Shown: positions 49,795 to 61,989, counted from the stretch's first letter. The stretch: DNA of 64,000 nt from Candidula unifasciata (GCA_905116865.2 CAJHNH020008433.1:142501-206500); one strand, 5' to 3'. Notes: generated by a model not told the origin, from the letters alone. Program-made: numbers and translations.

Positions 49795-52375
49795 CTTGTT
49801 TTTGTGTTCTGTCAGTTATTTCTGATACAGATGTCCTTCCATACCATGATACCAGACTATTGTTCTGTCAGTTATTTCTGATACAGAAGTCCTTCCATAC
49901 CATGATGCCAGACTATTGTTCTGTCAGTTTGTTCTGATACAGTTGTCCTTCCATACCATGATACCAGACTATTGTTCTGTCAGTTTGTTCTGATACAGTT
50001 GTCCTTCCATACCATAATGCCAGACTATTGTTCTGTCAGTTATTTCTGATACAGAAGTCCTTTCATACCATGATACCAGACTATTGTTCTGTCAGTTGTT
50101 TCTGATACAGAAGTCCTTCCATACCATGATGCCAGACTATTGTTTTGTCAGTTTGTTCTGATACAGTTGTCCTTCCATACCATAATGCCAGACTATTGTT
50201 CTGTCAGTTATTTCTGATACAGAAGTCCTTCCATACCATGATGCCAGACTATTGTTCTGTCAGTTTGTTCTGATACAGATGTCCTTCCATACCATGATGC
50301 CAGACTATTGTTCTGTCAGTTATTTCTGATACAGATGTCCTTCCATACCAAAATGCCAGACTATTGTTCTGTCAGTTATTTCTTATACAGATGTCCTTTC
50401 ATACCATGACGCCAGACTATCATTATGTCAGTTATTTATAATACAGATGTCCTTCCATACCATGATGCCAGACTATTGTTCTGTCAGTTTGTTCTGATAC
50501 AGATGTCCTTCCATACCATGATGCCAGACTATTGTTCTGTCAGTTTGTTCTGATACAGATGTCCTTCCATACCATGATGCCAGACTATCATTCTGTCAAT
50601 TATTTCTGATACAGATGTCCTTTCATACTATGACACCAGACTATCATTATGTCAGTTATTTATAATACAGATGTCCTTCCATACTGTGATATCAGACTAT
50701 CATACTGTCAGTTATTTCTGATACAGATGTCCTTCCATACCATGATGTCAGACTATTGTTCTGTCAGTTATTTCTGATACAGATGTCCTTTCATACCATG
50801 ATCCAAGACTATTATTATGTTAGTTATTTCTGATTCAGATGTCCTTCCATACTGTGAAATCAGACTATCATTATGTCAGTTATTTCTGATACAGATGTCC
50901 TTCCATACTGTGATGCCAGACTATCATTATGTTAGTTATTTCTGATTCAGATGTCCTTCCATACTGTAAAATCAGACTATCATTCTGTCAATTATTTCTG
51001 ATACAGATGTCCTTCCATACCATGACGCCAGACTATCATTATGTCAGTTATTTCTGATACAGATGTCCGTCCATACCATGATACCAGACTATTGTTCTGT
51101 CAGTTTGTTCTGATACAGATGTCCTTTCATACCATGACGCCAGACTATTGTTCTGTCAGTTTGTTCTGATACAGATGTCCTTTCATACCATGACGCCAGA
51201 CTATCATAATGTCAGTTATTTATAATACAGATGTCCTTCCATACCATGATGCCAGACTATTGTTCTGTCAGTTTGTTCTGATACAGATGTCCTTCCATAC
51301 CATGATGCCAGACTATTGTTCTGTCAGTTTGTTCTGATACAGATGTCCTTCCATACCATCATGCCAGACTATTTTTCTGTCAGTTTGTTCTGATACAGAT
51401 GTCCTTCCATACCATGATGCCAGACTATCATTCTGTCAGTTATTTATAATACAGATGTCCTTCCATACTGTGATATCAGACTATCATACTGTCAGTTATT
51501 TCTGATACAGATGTCCTTCCATACTGTGATATCAGACTATCATACTGTCAGTTATTTCTGATACAGATGTCCTTCCATACCATGATGCCAGACTATTGTT
51601 CTGTCAGTTATTTCTGATACAGATGTCCTTTCATACCATGATCCAAGACTATTATTATGTTAGTTATTTCTGATTCAGATGTCCTTCCATACTGTGAAAT
51701 CAGACTATCATTATGTCAGTTATTTCTGATATAGATGTCCTTCCATACTGTGATGCCAGACTATTATTATGTTTATTTCTGATTCAGGTGTCCTTCCATA
51801 CCATGATGCCAGACTATTGTTCTGTCAGTTATTTCTGATACAGATGTCCTTCCATACCATGACGCCAGACTATCATTATATCAGTTATTTCTGATACAGA
51901 TGTCCTTCCATACCATGATGCCAGACTATCATTATGTCAGTTATTTCTGATACAGATGTCCTTCCATACCATGACGCCAGACTATCATTATGTCGGTTAT
52001 TTCTGATACAGATGTCCTTTCATACCATGATGCCAGACTATCATTATGTCAGTTATTTCTGATTCACATGTCCTTCCATGCCAGGATGCCAGACTATCTT
52101 TCTGTGAGTTATTTCTGATAGAGATGTCCTTCCATACTGTAAAACAGACTATCATTATGTCAGTTATTTCTGATACAGATGTCCTTCCATACTGTAAAAC
52201 AGACTATCATTATGTCAGTTATTTCTGATTCAGATGTCCTTCCATGCCATGATGCCAGACTATATTTCTGTCAGTTATTTCTGATACAGATGTCATTCCA
52301 TACCATGATGCTAGACTATATTTCTGTCAGTTATTTCTGATACAGATGTCATTCCATGCCATGATGCCAGACTAT
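49795..52375. repeat. 56-bp satellite array, about 46 monomers
   Basis: The monomer core TTCTGATACAGATGTCCTTC and CATACCATGATGCCAGACTA repeats with strict 56-base spacing (CTGTCAGTT at 49865, 49921 and 49977). Variants (TTATTTCTG or TTTGTTCTG, CATACTGTGATATCAG, ATCATTATGT) are arranged non-randomly. Segments at 50701-50880 and 51541-51720 are nearly identical at an offset of 840 bases, which is 15 monomers. Confidence 0.97.
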
Positions 52376-52527
52376 CCGACATCTACTCACCTGGTCTCCC
52401 TCTGCCTCCCTTCACAGACAACCCCACCCAAAAACTGAACTGACTTACAGTAATCTTTTACCATTCTTACATCAGGACAAGAAGTGTGGATTCTCTCGTT
52501 CTGACCATATCTCAGCTTGGCACCCAC

Positions 52528-52950
52528 AGTAGTGTGCGATCGGGAGATGTATCGCACACTTGCCAAGTATCCAGCAGATATGTTTGTGAATGTCAGTCCT
52601 TCACACATACACACAGTGTTCTGTGTTCTTTGGCCGTCTCCGCTCATTGACAATGTAGTGTGCGATCGGGAGATGTATCGCACACTTGCCAAGTATCCAG
52701 CAGATATGTTTGTGAATATCAGTCCTTCACACCAGCACACACGGTTCTGTGTTCCATGGTAGTCTCCGCTCACTGACAATTACATGTAGTGAGCCATCGG
52801 GAGATATATTGTATTGACAGTTCACTGTAGTGTGCTGTCGGGAGATGTATCGCACACTTGCCAAGTATCCAGGGGATATGTTTGTGAATGTCAGTCCTTC
52901 ACACATACACACAGAGTTCTGTGTTCCATGGCCGTCTACGCTCATTGACT
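52528..52950. repeat. 126-bp tandem repeat, about 3 copies
   Basis: AGTGTGCGATCGGGAGATGT starts copies at 52531 and 52657. A third, AGTGTGCTGTCGGGAGATG, starts at 52829 after an extra 46-base segment that itself carries a partial unit (GTGAGCCATCGGGAGATAT). Each unit contains GAGATGTATCGCACACTTGC and a CACACATACACACAG stretch. Confidence 0.93.
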
Positions 52951-53218
52951 ACTGTTTACATTCACAACCCGTCAGCACAACATGGATGCCCGTGTGTACC
53001 CATGCTTCACAAAGCCCTGGCCTCATTAACTCTTTACACACCTCAGTGACTTTCGCATACAACAGGTAATGAGTTATGTTTATGGGTTAATTGTTTTTAA
53101 ATCTTCTGTCCATGGCGTTCATTAGACATCTCTGCAGCTTCCACATAATTTTCTTTCAATCGACTGACTGTTCAGCGTTTTGCCTGGGTGTTGGGCTCGA
53201 AACATAGGATTATCAGAT

Positions 53219-53320
53219 CATCGTCAAGTGCCTTATTGACTATCGTAGGCGACCATGTCTTTCCACAACCTGCAATTTCCAACTGTTGGTGTGCTGACAC
53301 CCCTCCATGCCACTGACGCC
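53219..53320 (-). mobile_element. LINE 3' end fragment (same family as 8338-9040)
   Basis: TCATCGTCAAGTGCC, GTAGGCGACCATG, TGTTGGTGTGCTGACACCCC align with the reversed 3' end at 8345-8450. The minus-strand translation WHGGVSAHQQLEIAG parallels WHGGVSAHEQIHAAG there. Confidence 0.8.
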
Positions 53321-53532
53321 CCTCCATGCCACTGACACCCTCCATGCCACTGACAACCCTCCATGCCACTGACAACCCTCCATGTCATTGACAACCTTCC
53401 ATGCCACTGACAACCCTCCATGCCACTGACAACCCTCCATGCCACTGACAACCCTCCATGCCACTGACAACCCTCCATGTCACTGACAACCCTCCATGCC
53501 ACTGACAACCCTCCATGCCACTGACAACCCTC
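53300..53532. repeat. 19-bp minisatellite grown from LINE sequence
   Basis: CAACCCTCCATGCCACTGA repeats about 12 times with a strict 19-base period. Three units restore frame, so long minus-strand frames with a 19-residue repeat appear. The first units (ACACCCCTCCATGCCACTG) continue the LINE segment that encodes WHGGVSA. Confidence 0.93.
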
Positions 53533-53959
53533 CAATACTTTTCATCGGAGCTTACAGCCGATGAACAAAGAAGAAGGTGAAGGTGCTCAAACACATAGGC
53601 CTAACTACAGGACCAGCATGTTATCAGTTGCGCCATCTTGGCCTCCTGTAAACAAAGATACAGGTGCGCTATTTATCCAAGATGAATGACCTTAGTGCGG
53701 ATCACGCTGGCTGCTGATTAGCCTCTGCCAGACCATCGCCTCTTTCTACCCTTCACAACTATTCCAAACACGCCGTTGTCTCAACTGAGAATGTCCGCCT
53801 CCCCCCTCATTAAGAGGTTGAGATTTCCGATCTCCTTTCTGCTGGCTCCTGAAGTCAACATTTGTTTCAAAGGTTCTGAGATTTCCACTTTGAGGCCGCA
53901 CAACTGGACCGAAAATAGGCAGGTTCCTCTCGGCAGAATCGCTACACATCACATCAGAA

Positions 53960-54261
53960 ATCGTAAGATTGAGAATAAATACAAGGAAAACTAAGATCAT
54001 GACAAACAGTCCAAACCAACAACCAGTGACAATAAATAACCAAACACTTGAAAATGTAGAACGTTTAACATATCTTGGCAGTGTGGTGTCCCTACTGGGA
54101 CAGGAGAAGACATACCGTCATGCCTGAACAAAGCTAGAACTGCTTTTGGAAGGATGAGGCAAATATGTAAATCCAACAGTTACTGCAGAGGAACGAAACT
54201 CCGACTCTACAAGAGCATCATTTTGCCAATTCTTCTTTATGGAGCAGAATGCTGGAGAATG

Positions 54262-54296
<35 letters not shown>

Positions 54297-54680
54297 ATGC
54301 ACACAAGCTGTCCCCTTTCACTACACATGTCTACGAAGAATTATCAAAATTTTCTGGCCAGCTACAATCTGAAACACTTAACTACTTCAAGTCATAAACC
54401 AAGAAACTCTAGACAGTATGATATCCAAGAAAAAAATTTAAATTGTTTAGCAACGTTATGAGTATAAATCCTAATATACTGCCAAAACAGCTCTCACATA
54501 GATACCAGAGGGAAAGAGAAAAAAGGGGAGCCCAAAAACAACATGGAGACGAACAGTGGAAAGTGACCTGAATACGGCATCCCTGACGTGGAAAACTGCA
54601 TTGAAGATTGCACAGAACAGGAAAGCATAGAAAGTACTGTCTAAATCCTCATGTGCCGCTGGGCATAAAGAGAACTGATG
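53960..54680 (+). pseudogene. LINE RT C-terminal remnant with CA microsatellite
   Basis: The translation has LNKARTAFGRMRQIC, LRLYKSIILPILLYGAECW, then a (CA)n run at 54265-54290, then LRRIIKIFWPATI and, further on, TTWRRTVESDLNTASLTW and IAQNRKA. These are ordered motifs of the RT C-terminus of non-LTR elements. Several stops. Confidence 0.8.
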
Positions 54681-54723
54681 ATGATGAAATGGGGGTGAGC
54701 GGAGGAATTAACAGTTCGCCACG

Positions 54724-55152
54724 GTGTGGAAAGAAAGATACAACAGGGAGGACCATAGGATCTGGTCAGTAATATTCTCCTTCTTCGTGTTTTTCATCTT
54801 ACACCCGAGAAAAGTTCAATTTGTTCGTCTATATCTGGACTTTCCACCGGGGAACGCCGGTGTGTTGGGAAATGAACAAGCGGACAGACTGGCTGGCTCT
54901 GCACAACTTGGTGGAATACTGATACATTATAAGGCAGACGTGGTTAGTGCCTTGTGGGAGAGCGTGTACAGTTCGGAGGAACAGATGAATCACCACAGTC
55001 TGGTGAGATCGATGCAGCGGGGAGTGACGAGAGGTTCTAGTAGATGCTCGAGGCTCAGAGGAAAGGCAAGACGGACGTTTAATCAGAATGCTACTGGCAC
55101 CATTAGTATCGGAACTCTTTGTTGGCTGCTGAAGACGGGGACGAAGCGCTAA
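54724..55152 (+). pseudogene. LINE RNase H C-terminal part, open for 142 codons
   Basis: AGVLGNEQADRLAGSAQLGG contains the GNExAD catalytic region of type I RNase H, but the usual Pro-x-His before it reads PPGN. Downstream are DVVSALWESV, a GSSRCSRL stretch and FNQNATGTISIGTLCWLLK. The first part of the domain is missing, so it is inactive. The same sequence type recurs at 58190-58480 (minus), and short pieces lie near 56060 and 57660-57740. Confidence 0.8.
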
Positions 55153-55204
55153 TGGGAATGCCCCGAGTGCTGTGATGTCGGTTCTTGAATCAAATCAAAT
55201 CAAA

Positions 55205-55465
55205 ATCAAATCTCCTGGACTTTCGTCTTGTTCCAGAACTTGGAGTTTACTAGCACATCTTCTTAACAGATTTGGCCTTTTTTTTTAAAGTGCAGACTCT
55301 TGGTTTCTCGCCTCTCAGGCAGATACACAGTGACTTCAGAAAAACTCCCCTAATTAGTTGCCTTTTACTACATGCTTCTAAGAGGCAGCGGGTAATCCCG
55401 CCCCCCCCCCCCACCACACACACACACACCTCCACAAGGGGACCTTAGAACCAACCCTGGTGTAG
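55205..55465 (-). mobile_element. SINE family B with poly-C run
   Basis: Plus strand: CTTGTTCCAGAACTTGGAG, CTCGCCTCTCAGGCAGATAC, AATTAGTTGCCTTTTACTAC, GTAATCCCG, a C run at 55401-55411 and AAGGGGACCTTAGAACC. An AAATC pentamer repeat precedes it at 55185-55212. Confidence 0.8.
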
Positions 55466-55469
55466 GTGT

Positions 55470-56060
55470 TCAACGCCCAGAGGAAAGACAAGAAGCTCAT
55501 ATCCAGACTCTGGTATATAAACAGACTGTATCAGGCACCATTAGTATTGGAAGTCAGTCAAACAAAAGAGCTTGTTGGGTTGTTAAAAAAAAAAAGACCA
55601 ACCGGAGCGGATTTAATCTCATTAGGGCATCAAAAGCAATTAAAGCGCTTTAGTCAAGGAAAGCAGCCGCAAGCAACAGATTTACCAGCCGCTATCTTTT
55701 TCAGAAGTCAAAACACTCATTGAGAGAAAATCATAAACAAACTAGAAAACAAACACACTTTACAATCAAGAAAAAGATTCCTTCATCGCCTGAACAAAAC
55801 ATCACAAAGTCACAATTGTCTTCTTACGTGCTGGACACCGCAAATTCAACAAACATTCATATAATTTAGATAGTCAAACGAACTCTGTCAGTTTCTTCGT
55901 GCTGAACATACACCAGAACATGTCATGCAAGTCTGTCCTCCTCTGGGGGAGCTGCGCACACACAGCAGACCTGACAACTAAGTTTTTGGGGAAACCTAAG
56001 AGACCTTGAGATGACATCCCAGTTTTTGGCCCACGTTGGATTAAATTACCAGAGATCGCC
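55470..56060 (+). pseudogene. LINE C-terminal remnant (I/Jockey-like)
   Basis: Decayed frames end with LCQFLRAEHTPEHVMQVCPPLG (two frames joined by eye at positions 55885-55945), which corresponds to the EHVLQDCPLF region of the LINE at 20647-23460. Earlier frame 55466-55723 (SRLWYINRLYQAPLVLEVSQ) is unassigned. Confidence 0.65.
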
Positions 56061-56339
56061 GAAGAAGAATAAGTATTGGAACTCCACGCTGGCTGCTGAA
56101 TATGGCGGATGAGTGTTTATGTGAATGTCTTCAGCGCTGCGGTGTCGATTGTTATCACAACGCACATACTAGCTTCAGACTTTTCGTATAAGAGAAAAAA
56201 AGAAAAAAAGAAAAAAGGAAGTGGGCGCACAAAAATATATCCCACACAATCAACGCACGGCAAGACTTTATCTTCAACGTCATCTATAATGCAAATAGGC
56301 TCCAAGTTCGCACGAGTGGGACAGAGCACTTAATAATGA

Positions 56340-56800
56340 TTAAAATATTAATCATCATCCTCAAGTGCTTTGCCAGCTGAAGTAGGCGTTTATGCATCTT
56401 CACAGATCTCGGTCTTTGGTGTTCTGGATAAATTCCATTATTATATTTCGCCATGCAACTGTCTTTAAAGCTATCCACCATAATTTCTCTTGGTCTGTCT
56501 CTGCCTCTTCTACCAGTAATGTTTCCAGTCGTTACGATATTATCCAGTGCTATTTTTCGCATCAGATGATCAAATAGCGTTGTCTCCTTCTCATTGTTGT
56601 TTACAATATTCTACTTTCATGTGCCATTTCCAGGTAATCATTATTAGTTATTTTGGCAGTCCAAGATATTCGCAACATGCTTCTCAAGAACCGCATCTCA
56701 GTTGCCCCAAAACTCTTTTTTATTTGTCCGCTCACATTCCAAGATTCACTGCCATGCAACAGAAGAGGATCGATATGCAAGGGTGTGACGACGAATACCT
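56340..56800 (-). mobile_element. LINE RT C-terminal fragment, diverged subfamily
   Basis: Minus strand: MRKIALDNIVTTGNITGRRG, RDRPREIMVDSFKD and further upstream CWESWNVSGQIKK-like traces match the GHVMRR, TGKIxGRR, RxRQREKMLDSL series of the copy at 8338 but with many differences. A GAAAAAAAGA stretch at 56185-56215 lies outside it. Confidence 0.7.
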
Positions 56801-57867
56801 TGATTTAGTTTTTTACTTGTGAAAAATACCTTGCCAATGTGTATAAAAAGGCATGCTCACACAAAACTGGCCTCATTTTTGGCTTCCGGGCCGAACCCGC
56901 AGGAGACTCACCCAGCTGTTGTGGCTCTGCAAACTGGGCTAGACAGCGTGGGTACGAGCGACTGTAGGGGAAGGCCAGTTGCCTGGCCGATTTCATGATG
57001 GTGGTAAGTTTTCTATAGTTAGCCCTGAATTTGTCTCTGTGTGGAGATATCTCAGTGCGTATCATTGCCCGAAGATAGTTCCTTTTATTAGTGAAGTGCT
57101 TGGCACGTTGAGGACCGTTAATGATGTATGATTTATAGACAGCGCTTAGTATTGTCTTATGTTCAGTGAACAGATGTTCAATGTGATAATTATAGTTCCT
57201 GTTGTTTTGATTCAGATTAGATCTTGTGGCTAGTGTGCCTAGTTATTTATCACTGCTAATTTGATTTTACTATAAGGTCTCATATCTGGGCTAGAACACT
57301 TCTGTTTCTAGTTCCCGCCTAACGAATTATCTTGTTCTTTATTTTTCCTAGTATTTAGGGTATTTTTGCTTCTAGTATTTATATACCATTTCAGTATAAA
57401 ATGTATAAACAATAATGAAAGTAATGAAAGATCAGAAACAAATAATATACGAAATGATTGTCCTGCTGTGCCATTATATGTGTGCCATATAAAATGTCCC
57501 AGCATTATACGCCACTTATAGCCCTAAAAAATGGCTTCTGCATTGTCAGTGCGATCAAAGGATACAGATCCAAATACTATCCTGACCGGGGACGAAGTCG
57601 TCTACTGGCGAGCAAATGGGCAACAGTTTGCTATCAAGTTGAGGTGCGTTTAGAAGCGACATCATATCACTCAGAAGATTCACTTAAGCGTTCCAACCCC
57701 ATCTTCAGCAGCCAGCGAGCGCATGGTTCTCATTCCGTGTAATACCAGTCTGATTGTATCTATGTCTTGGCTTTGCCCTGAATGTTTAGTGTCAGCCTGT
57801 TCTTCGAGTGACTTTCCGCTGTACCATCCTCTCTAGACTAGGATAATATATTTGAGCACACTTTGAC
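56801..57867. other. Intergenic sequence with short LINE pieces
   Basis: Mostly unassigned. At 57660-57740 a minus-strand piece matches the end of the RNase H fragment (AACCCCATCTTCAGCAGCCA), as also near 58240. Confidence 0.45.
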
Positions 57868-58150
57868 ATCGGGGCGTCCGTGGCTTAAACATTGCCAGTC
57901 CGACTCGTAATTCTTACGCACCGTGATCGAATCCCACTGCTGGCTGTGTGGATTTTCACCATGGTACGGAGCGTCGCAGCTGGACCCTTAAATGGTTACC
58001 ATGATGTACGTCCTGTGGAAGTAAAGACAGCCTTCGTAATGCTGACCACATTACTCACCTAGTGCCGATTGGTCTGTAAAAATATGGGTGCTCTTTCCAT
58101 ATTCCCGATGCGCCTAAAGGAGTGCACAGGACCTTTACTTTAAATTTTTT
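57868..58150 (+). mobile_element. tRNA-derived SINE, family C, full length
   Basis: CGTCCGTGGCTTAAACATTG gives a box A-like stretch and GTGATCGAATCCC a box B. The body CACATTACTCACCTAGTGCC with GATTGGTCTGTAAAAATATG and the end GGACCTTTACTTTA match the bounded minus copy at 60192-60437. Confidence 0.85.
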
Positions 58151-58189
58151 TAAAAACTTTATTGACAGTACACTTGACTGACAGCTATT

Positions 58190-58480
58190 GACGAAGATGG
58201 ACTACAGGAGTTGAGTACTCGGGGCATTACCATAAGCGCTCCGTCCCCATCTTCAGCAGCCAGCGCAGAGTTCCAATACCAATGGTACCAGTAGCATTCT
58301 GATTATTCGTCTGTCTTCCCTGTCATCTGAGCGTCAAATATGGTGATCCGTTGCTCCTCTGAACTGTACACGTTCTCCGACAAGGTCCTACGTCTGCATT
58401 ATCAAGCATTAGTATTCCACCCAGTTGTGCAGAGCCAACCAGTCTGTCCTTCGTCTCATTTCCAAACACACCGGCATACC
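58190..58480 (-). pseudogene. LINE RNase H remnant
   Basis: Minus strand: NETKDRLVGSAQLGG and NQNATGTIGIGTLRWLLKMG are counterparts of the plus-strand fragment at 54724. The GNExAD aspartate region is altered. Confidence 0.72.
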
Positions 58481-58584
58481 CAGAAAAAATGGAAAGGCGT
58501 CAGGAAAAAAAGAAGAAAATATTTTGATAGAACTCATATGTTTTATTCGCCACTAGCTCAAATAATTTCCGTTATTTTCTTGTA

Positions 58585-58780
58585 AATTCTTCTTCTGCCT
58601 TTCTAGCCCCTAACGGAGCACAGGCCCTCAACCAACTCCCGCCAAGTCGTTTTATCCTTTGTTATAGTATGCAGCTCTCCCCATGTCCTCCCCATCTTTT
58701 TAACTTCATTCTCCAGCTCCCTTCCCATGTGTTGTTTTTCGGCCAACCTTTATTCCTATGCCCCTGTGGGTTCCAATGCA
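58585..58780 (-). pseudogene. LINE C-terminal remnant, short
   Basis: Reversed CCCATGTGTTGTTTTTCGGCC and AACGGAGCACAGGCCCTCAA give GRKTTHGKG and a short basic end followed by stop, like LINE C-termini. Low information. Confidence 0.4.
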
Positions 58781-58965
58781 AAGACATTCTAGTTAAATTC
58801 TTGTAGAAAAATGTTTAAATCTTTGTTATTTTAATGTTAAACACCCCCCCCCCCTTTAAAAAAAAAAAAAAAAAAAAAAGGGAAATTCTAGAGTTTAGAG
58901 AAAGTCCAATATTCTAGTGGCTGGGATTATGATCTTTTTGAGCATCCTAGCCTCAGAGACGCAGG

Positions 58966-60110
58966 CTAACCCTAACCTTACTCTAACCCTAACTCTAACT
59001 CTAACCCTAACTCTTACTCTAACCCTAATCCTAACTCTAACCCTAACTCTAACCCTAACTCTAACTCTAACCCTAATCCTAACTCTAACCCTAACTCTAA
59101 CCCTAACTCTAACTCTAACCCTAACCCTAGCTCTAACTATTACTCTAACCCTAATCCTAACTCTAACCCTAACTCTAACTCTAACGCTAACCCTAACTCT
59201 AACCCTAACTCTAACCCTAACTCTAACCCTAACTGTAACTCTAACCCTAACTCTAACCCTAACCTAACTCTAACCCTAACCCTAACTCTAACCCTAACCT
59301 GACTCTAACCTTAATCCTAACTCTAACCCTAACCCGAACTCTAGCCCTAACCTAACTCTAACCCTAATCCTAAATCTAACCCTAACCTAACTATAACCCT
59401 AACCCTAACTCTAACCCTAACTCTAACCCGAACTCTAACCCTAACTCTAACCCTAACTCTAACCCTAACTCTAACCCTAACTCTAACCCTAACTCTAACC
59501 CTAACTCTAACCCTAACCCTAACCCTAACTTTAACCCTAACTCTAACCCTAACCTAACTGTAACCCTAACATAACTCTAACCCTAACTCTAACCCTAACC
59601 CTAACTCTAACCCTAACCCTAACCTAACTCTAACCCTAACTCTAACCCTAACCCTAACCCTAACTCTAACCCTAACCCTAACCCTAACCCTAACTCTAAC
59701 CCTAACCCTAACCCTAACTCTAACCCTAACCCTAACCCTAACTCTAACCCTAACCCTAACTCTAACCCTAACCCTAACCCTAACCCTAACTCTAACCCTA
59801 ACCCTAACCCTAACCCTAACCCTAACTCTAACCCTAACCCTAACCCTAACCCTAACCCTAACTCTAACCATAACCCTAACCTAACTCTAACCCCAACTCT
59901 AACCCCAACTCTAACCCTAACCCTAACCCTAACCCTAACCTAACTCTAACCCTAACTCTAACCCTAACCCTAACTCTAACCCTAACCCTAACCCTAACTC
60001 TAACCCTAACCCTAACTCTAACCCTAACCCTAACTCTAACCCTAACCCTAACCCTAACTCTAACCCTAACCTAACTCTAACCCTAACCCTAACTCTAATC
60101 CTAACCTTAA
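58966..60110. repeat. Interstitial telomere-like array, CCCTAA mixed with CTCTAA
   Basis: About 1.15 kb of hexamers, CCCTAA (telomeric, TTAGGG on the other strand) interspersed with CTCTAA (TTAGAG), plus rare CCTAAT and CGCTAA units. The left part is dominated by a 12-base alternation of the two; the right part has longer pure CCCTAA runs. A C/A homopolymer lies just to the left (58845-58879), and a SINE E starts at the right edge. Frames encoding LTLTLT or VRVRVR are artefacts. Confidence 0.97.
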
Positions 60111-60114
60111 TACC

Positions 60115-60575
60115 AGTCGTCCCTATGTGGGATGCAGTTTTTGGTTATTTGAAGCCCCACTCTGGCTTTTGCCGGGAGCCGCTGAATATAGTAAAGTAAA
60201 GGACCCCTTTCCGCGCCTTTAAGCGTATAGGGCATATAGGGCTAGACCTATTTTGTTATAGACCAATCGGCACAAGATGAGTGATGTGGTAAGCATCACG
60301 CCGGCCGCCTTCACTTCCCGGGACTGCACCCGGTACCCACTCAAGGCTGGGTCGACCTAAGAGCAAGGTCAGTTTTGAAAAAGTCCAGCTCCGCCAGGAA
60401 GCGAACCCACGACCTTCCGATCCGCGGCGAGGGTCCACTGAATATAGCTGGACCATAAATATGGCTTAACGGCTGAAAGGTGTTTCTGAGACCTCTCCAC
60501 GGGTGATACTCATCCGCATGGTGGCACTTTGTGTCACCGGGTGTTTATCGTTTGTGTGATGTCCTGGTGGGGTAG
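60115..60575 (-). mobile_element. SINE-like family E, split by a family C insertion
   Basis: The left part (GATGCAGTTTTTGGTTATTT to GCTGAATATAG) and right part (CTGGACCATAAATATGGC to GTGTGATGTCCTGGTGGGG) join into an E element like that at 16185. It begins directly at the end of the telomere-like array. Confidence 0.88.
60192..60437 (-). mobile_element. tRNA-derived SINE, family C, 10-bp target duplication
   Basis: CTGAATATAG at 60182-60191 is repeated at 60438-60447, fixing a 246-bp element inside family E. On the minus strand it has box B GTGGGTTCGCTTCC, the body GGCGTGATGCTTACCACATC and the end GGTCCTTTACTTTA. The box A half of the head is truncated. Confidence 0.93.
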
Positions 60576-60820
60576 AACTTTCTACCTACCTTTATATTAG
60601 ACTTTAAAATAAAATGTACCACATGAAATTCTGCTAGTTTATGCAATAGTTGTAAAACAATATGACACATAGGAAACGAAATCTTTAATAATACTGTAAT
60701 GTTAGCTTTCTGGCCCTGCTTGGTGTTTAATCCAACCCCCTTGGGAACCCCCGGGCTGCAGTTTTCACATGCTTATGCCATCACATACACCATTCTGGTG
60801 TCGACGATAAATGATACATG

Positions 60821-61690
<870 letters not shown>

Positions 61691-61799
61691 GGGTTGTTGC
61701 ATGCACTTCACAACTCATGCTTTTGTGTTCTTTTATAATATTCATAATATGCATATCATCATATGATCATAACATGCTTTATTAGTAAAATACAATTGC

Positions 61800-61906
61800 T
61801 GTGTGAAAGATGGTTGACTGGAAGGGCCGAATGTAAGACGGGCCTGAGTGCCCAATTTGTGACCCTTTGAAAATAAAGTTCGTTCGTTCGTTCGTTCGTT
61901 CGTTCG
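61800..61906 (+). mobile_element. Retroposon 3' end with (CGTT)n tail
   Basis: AAGACGGGCCTGAGTGCCC and GAAAATAAAG lead into seven CGTT units. The look is that of a LINE or SINE 3' tail. The family is not identified, as no other copy is in the window. Confidence 0.5.
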
Positions 61907-61989
61907 CCTATACCACGTTCACTTCAGCTGCATATGATGTGACAGCAGACCTCTTTGTGTAGATGTCGATAACTGTATGCACCTCGAAT

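Noticed and set aside
49795..52375. CRISPR-like regular spacing
   Set aside because: Monomers are contiguous and similar throughout, with no unique spacers; the genome is eukaryotic. It is a satellite.
53233..53535. Repeat protein with a 19-residue period
   Set aside because: A 19-bp minisatellite gives a 57-base (19-codon) period in all frames. It arises from LINE sequence.
58917..59871. Frames encoding LTLTLT (+) and VRVRVR (-) of about 100 codons
   Set aside because: Translations of the telomere-like hexamer array.
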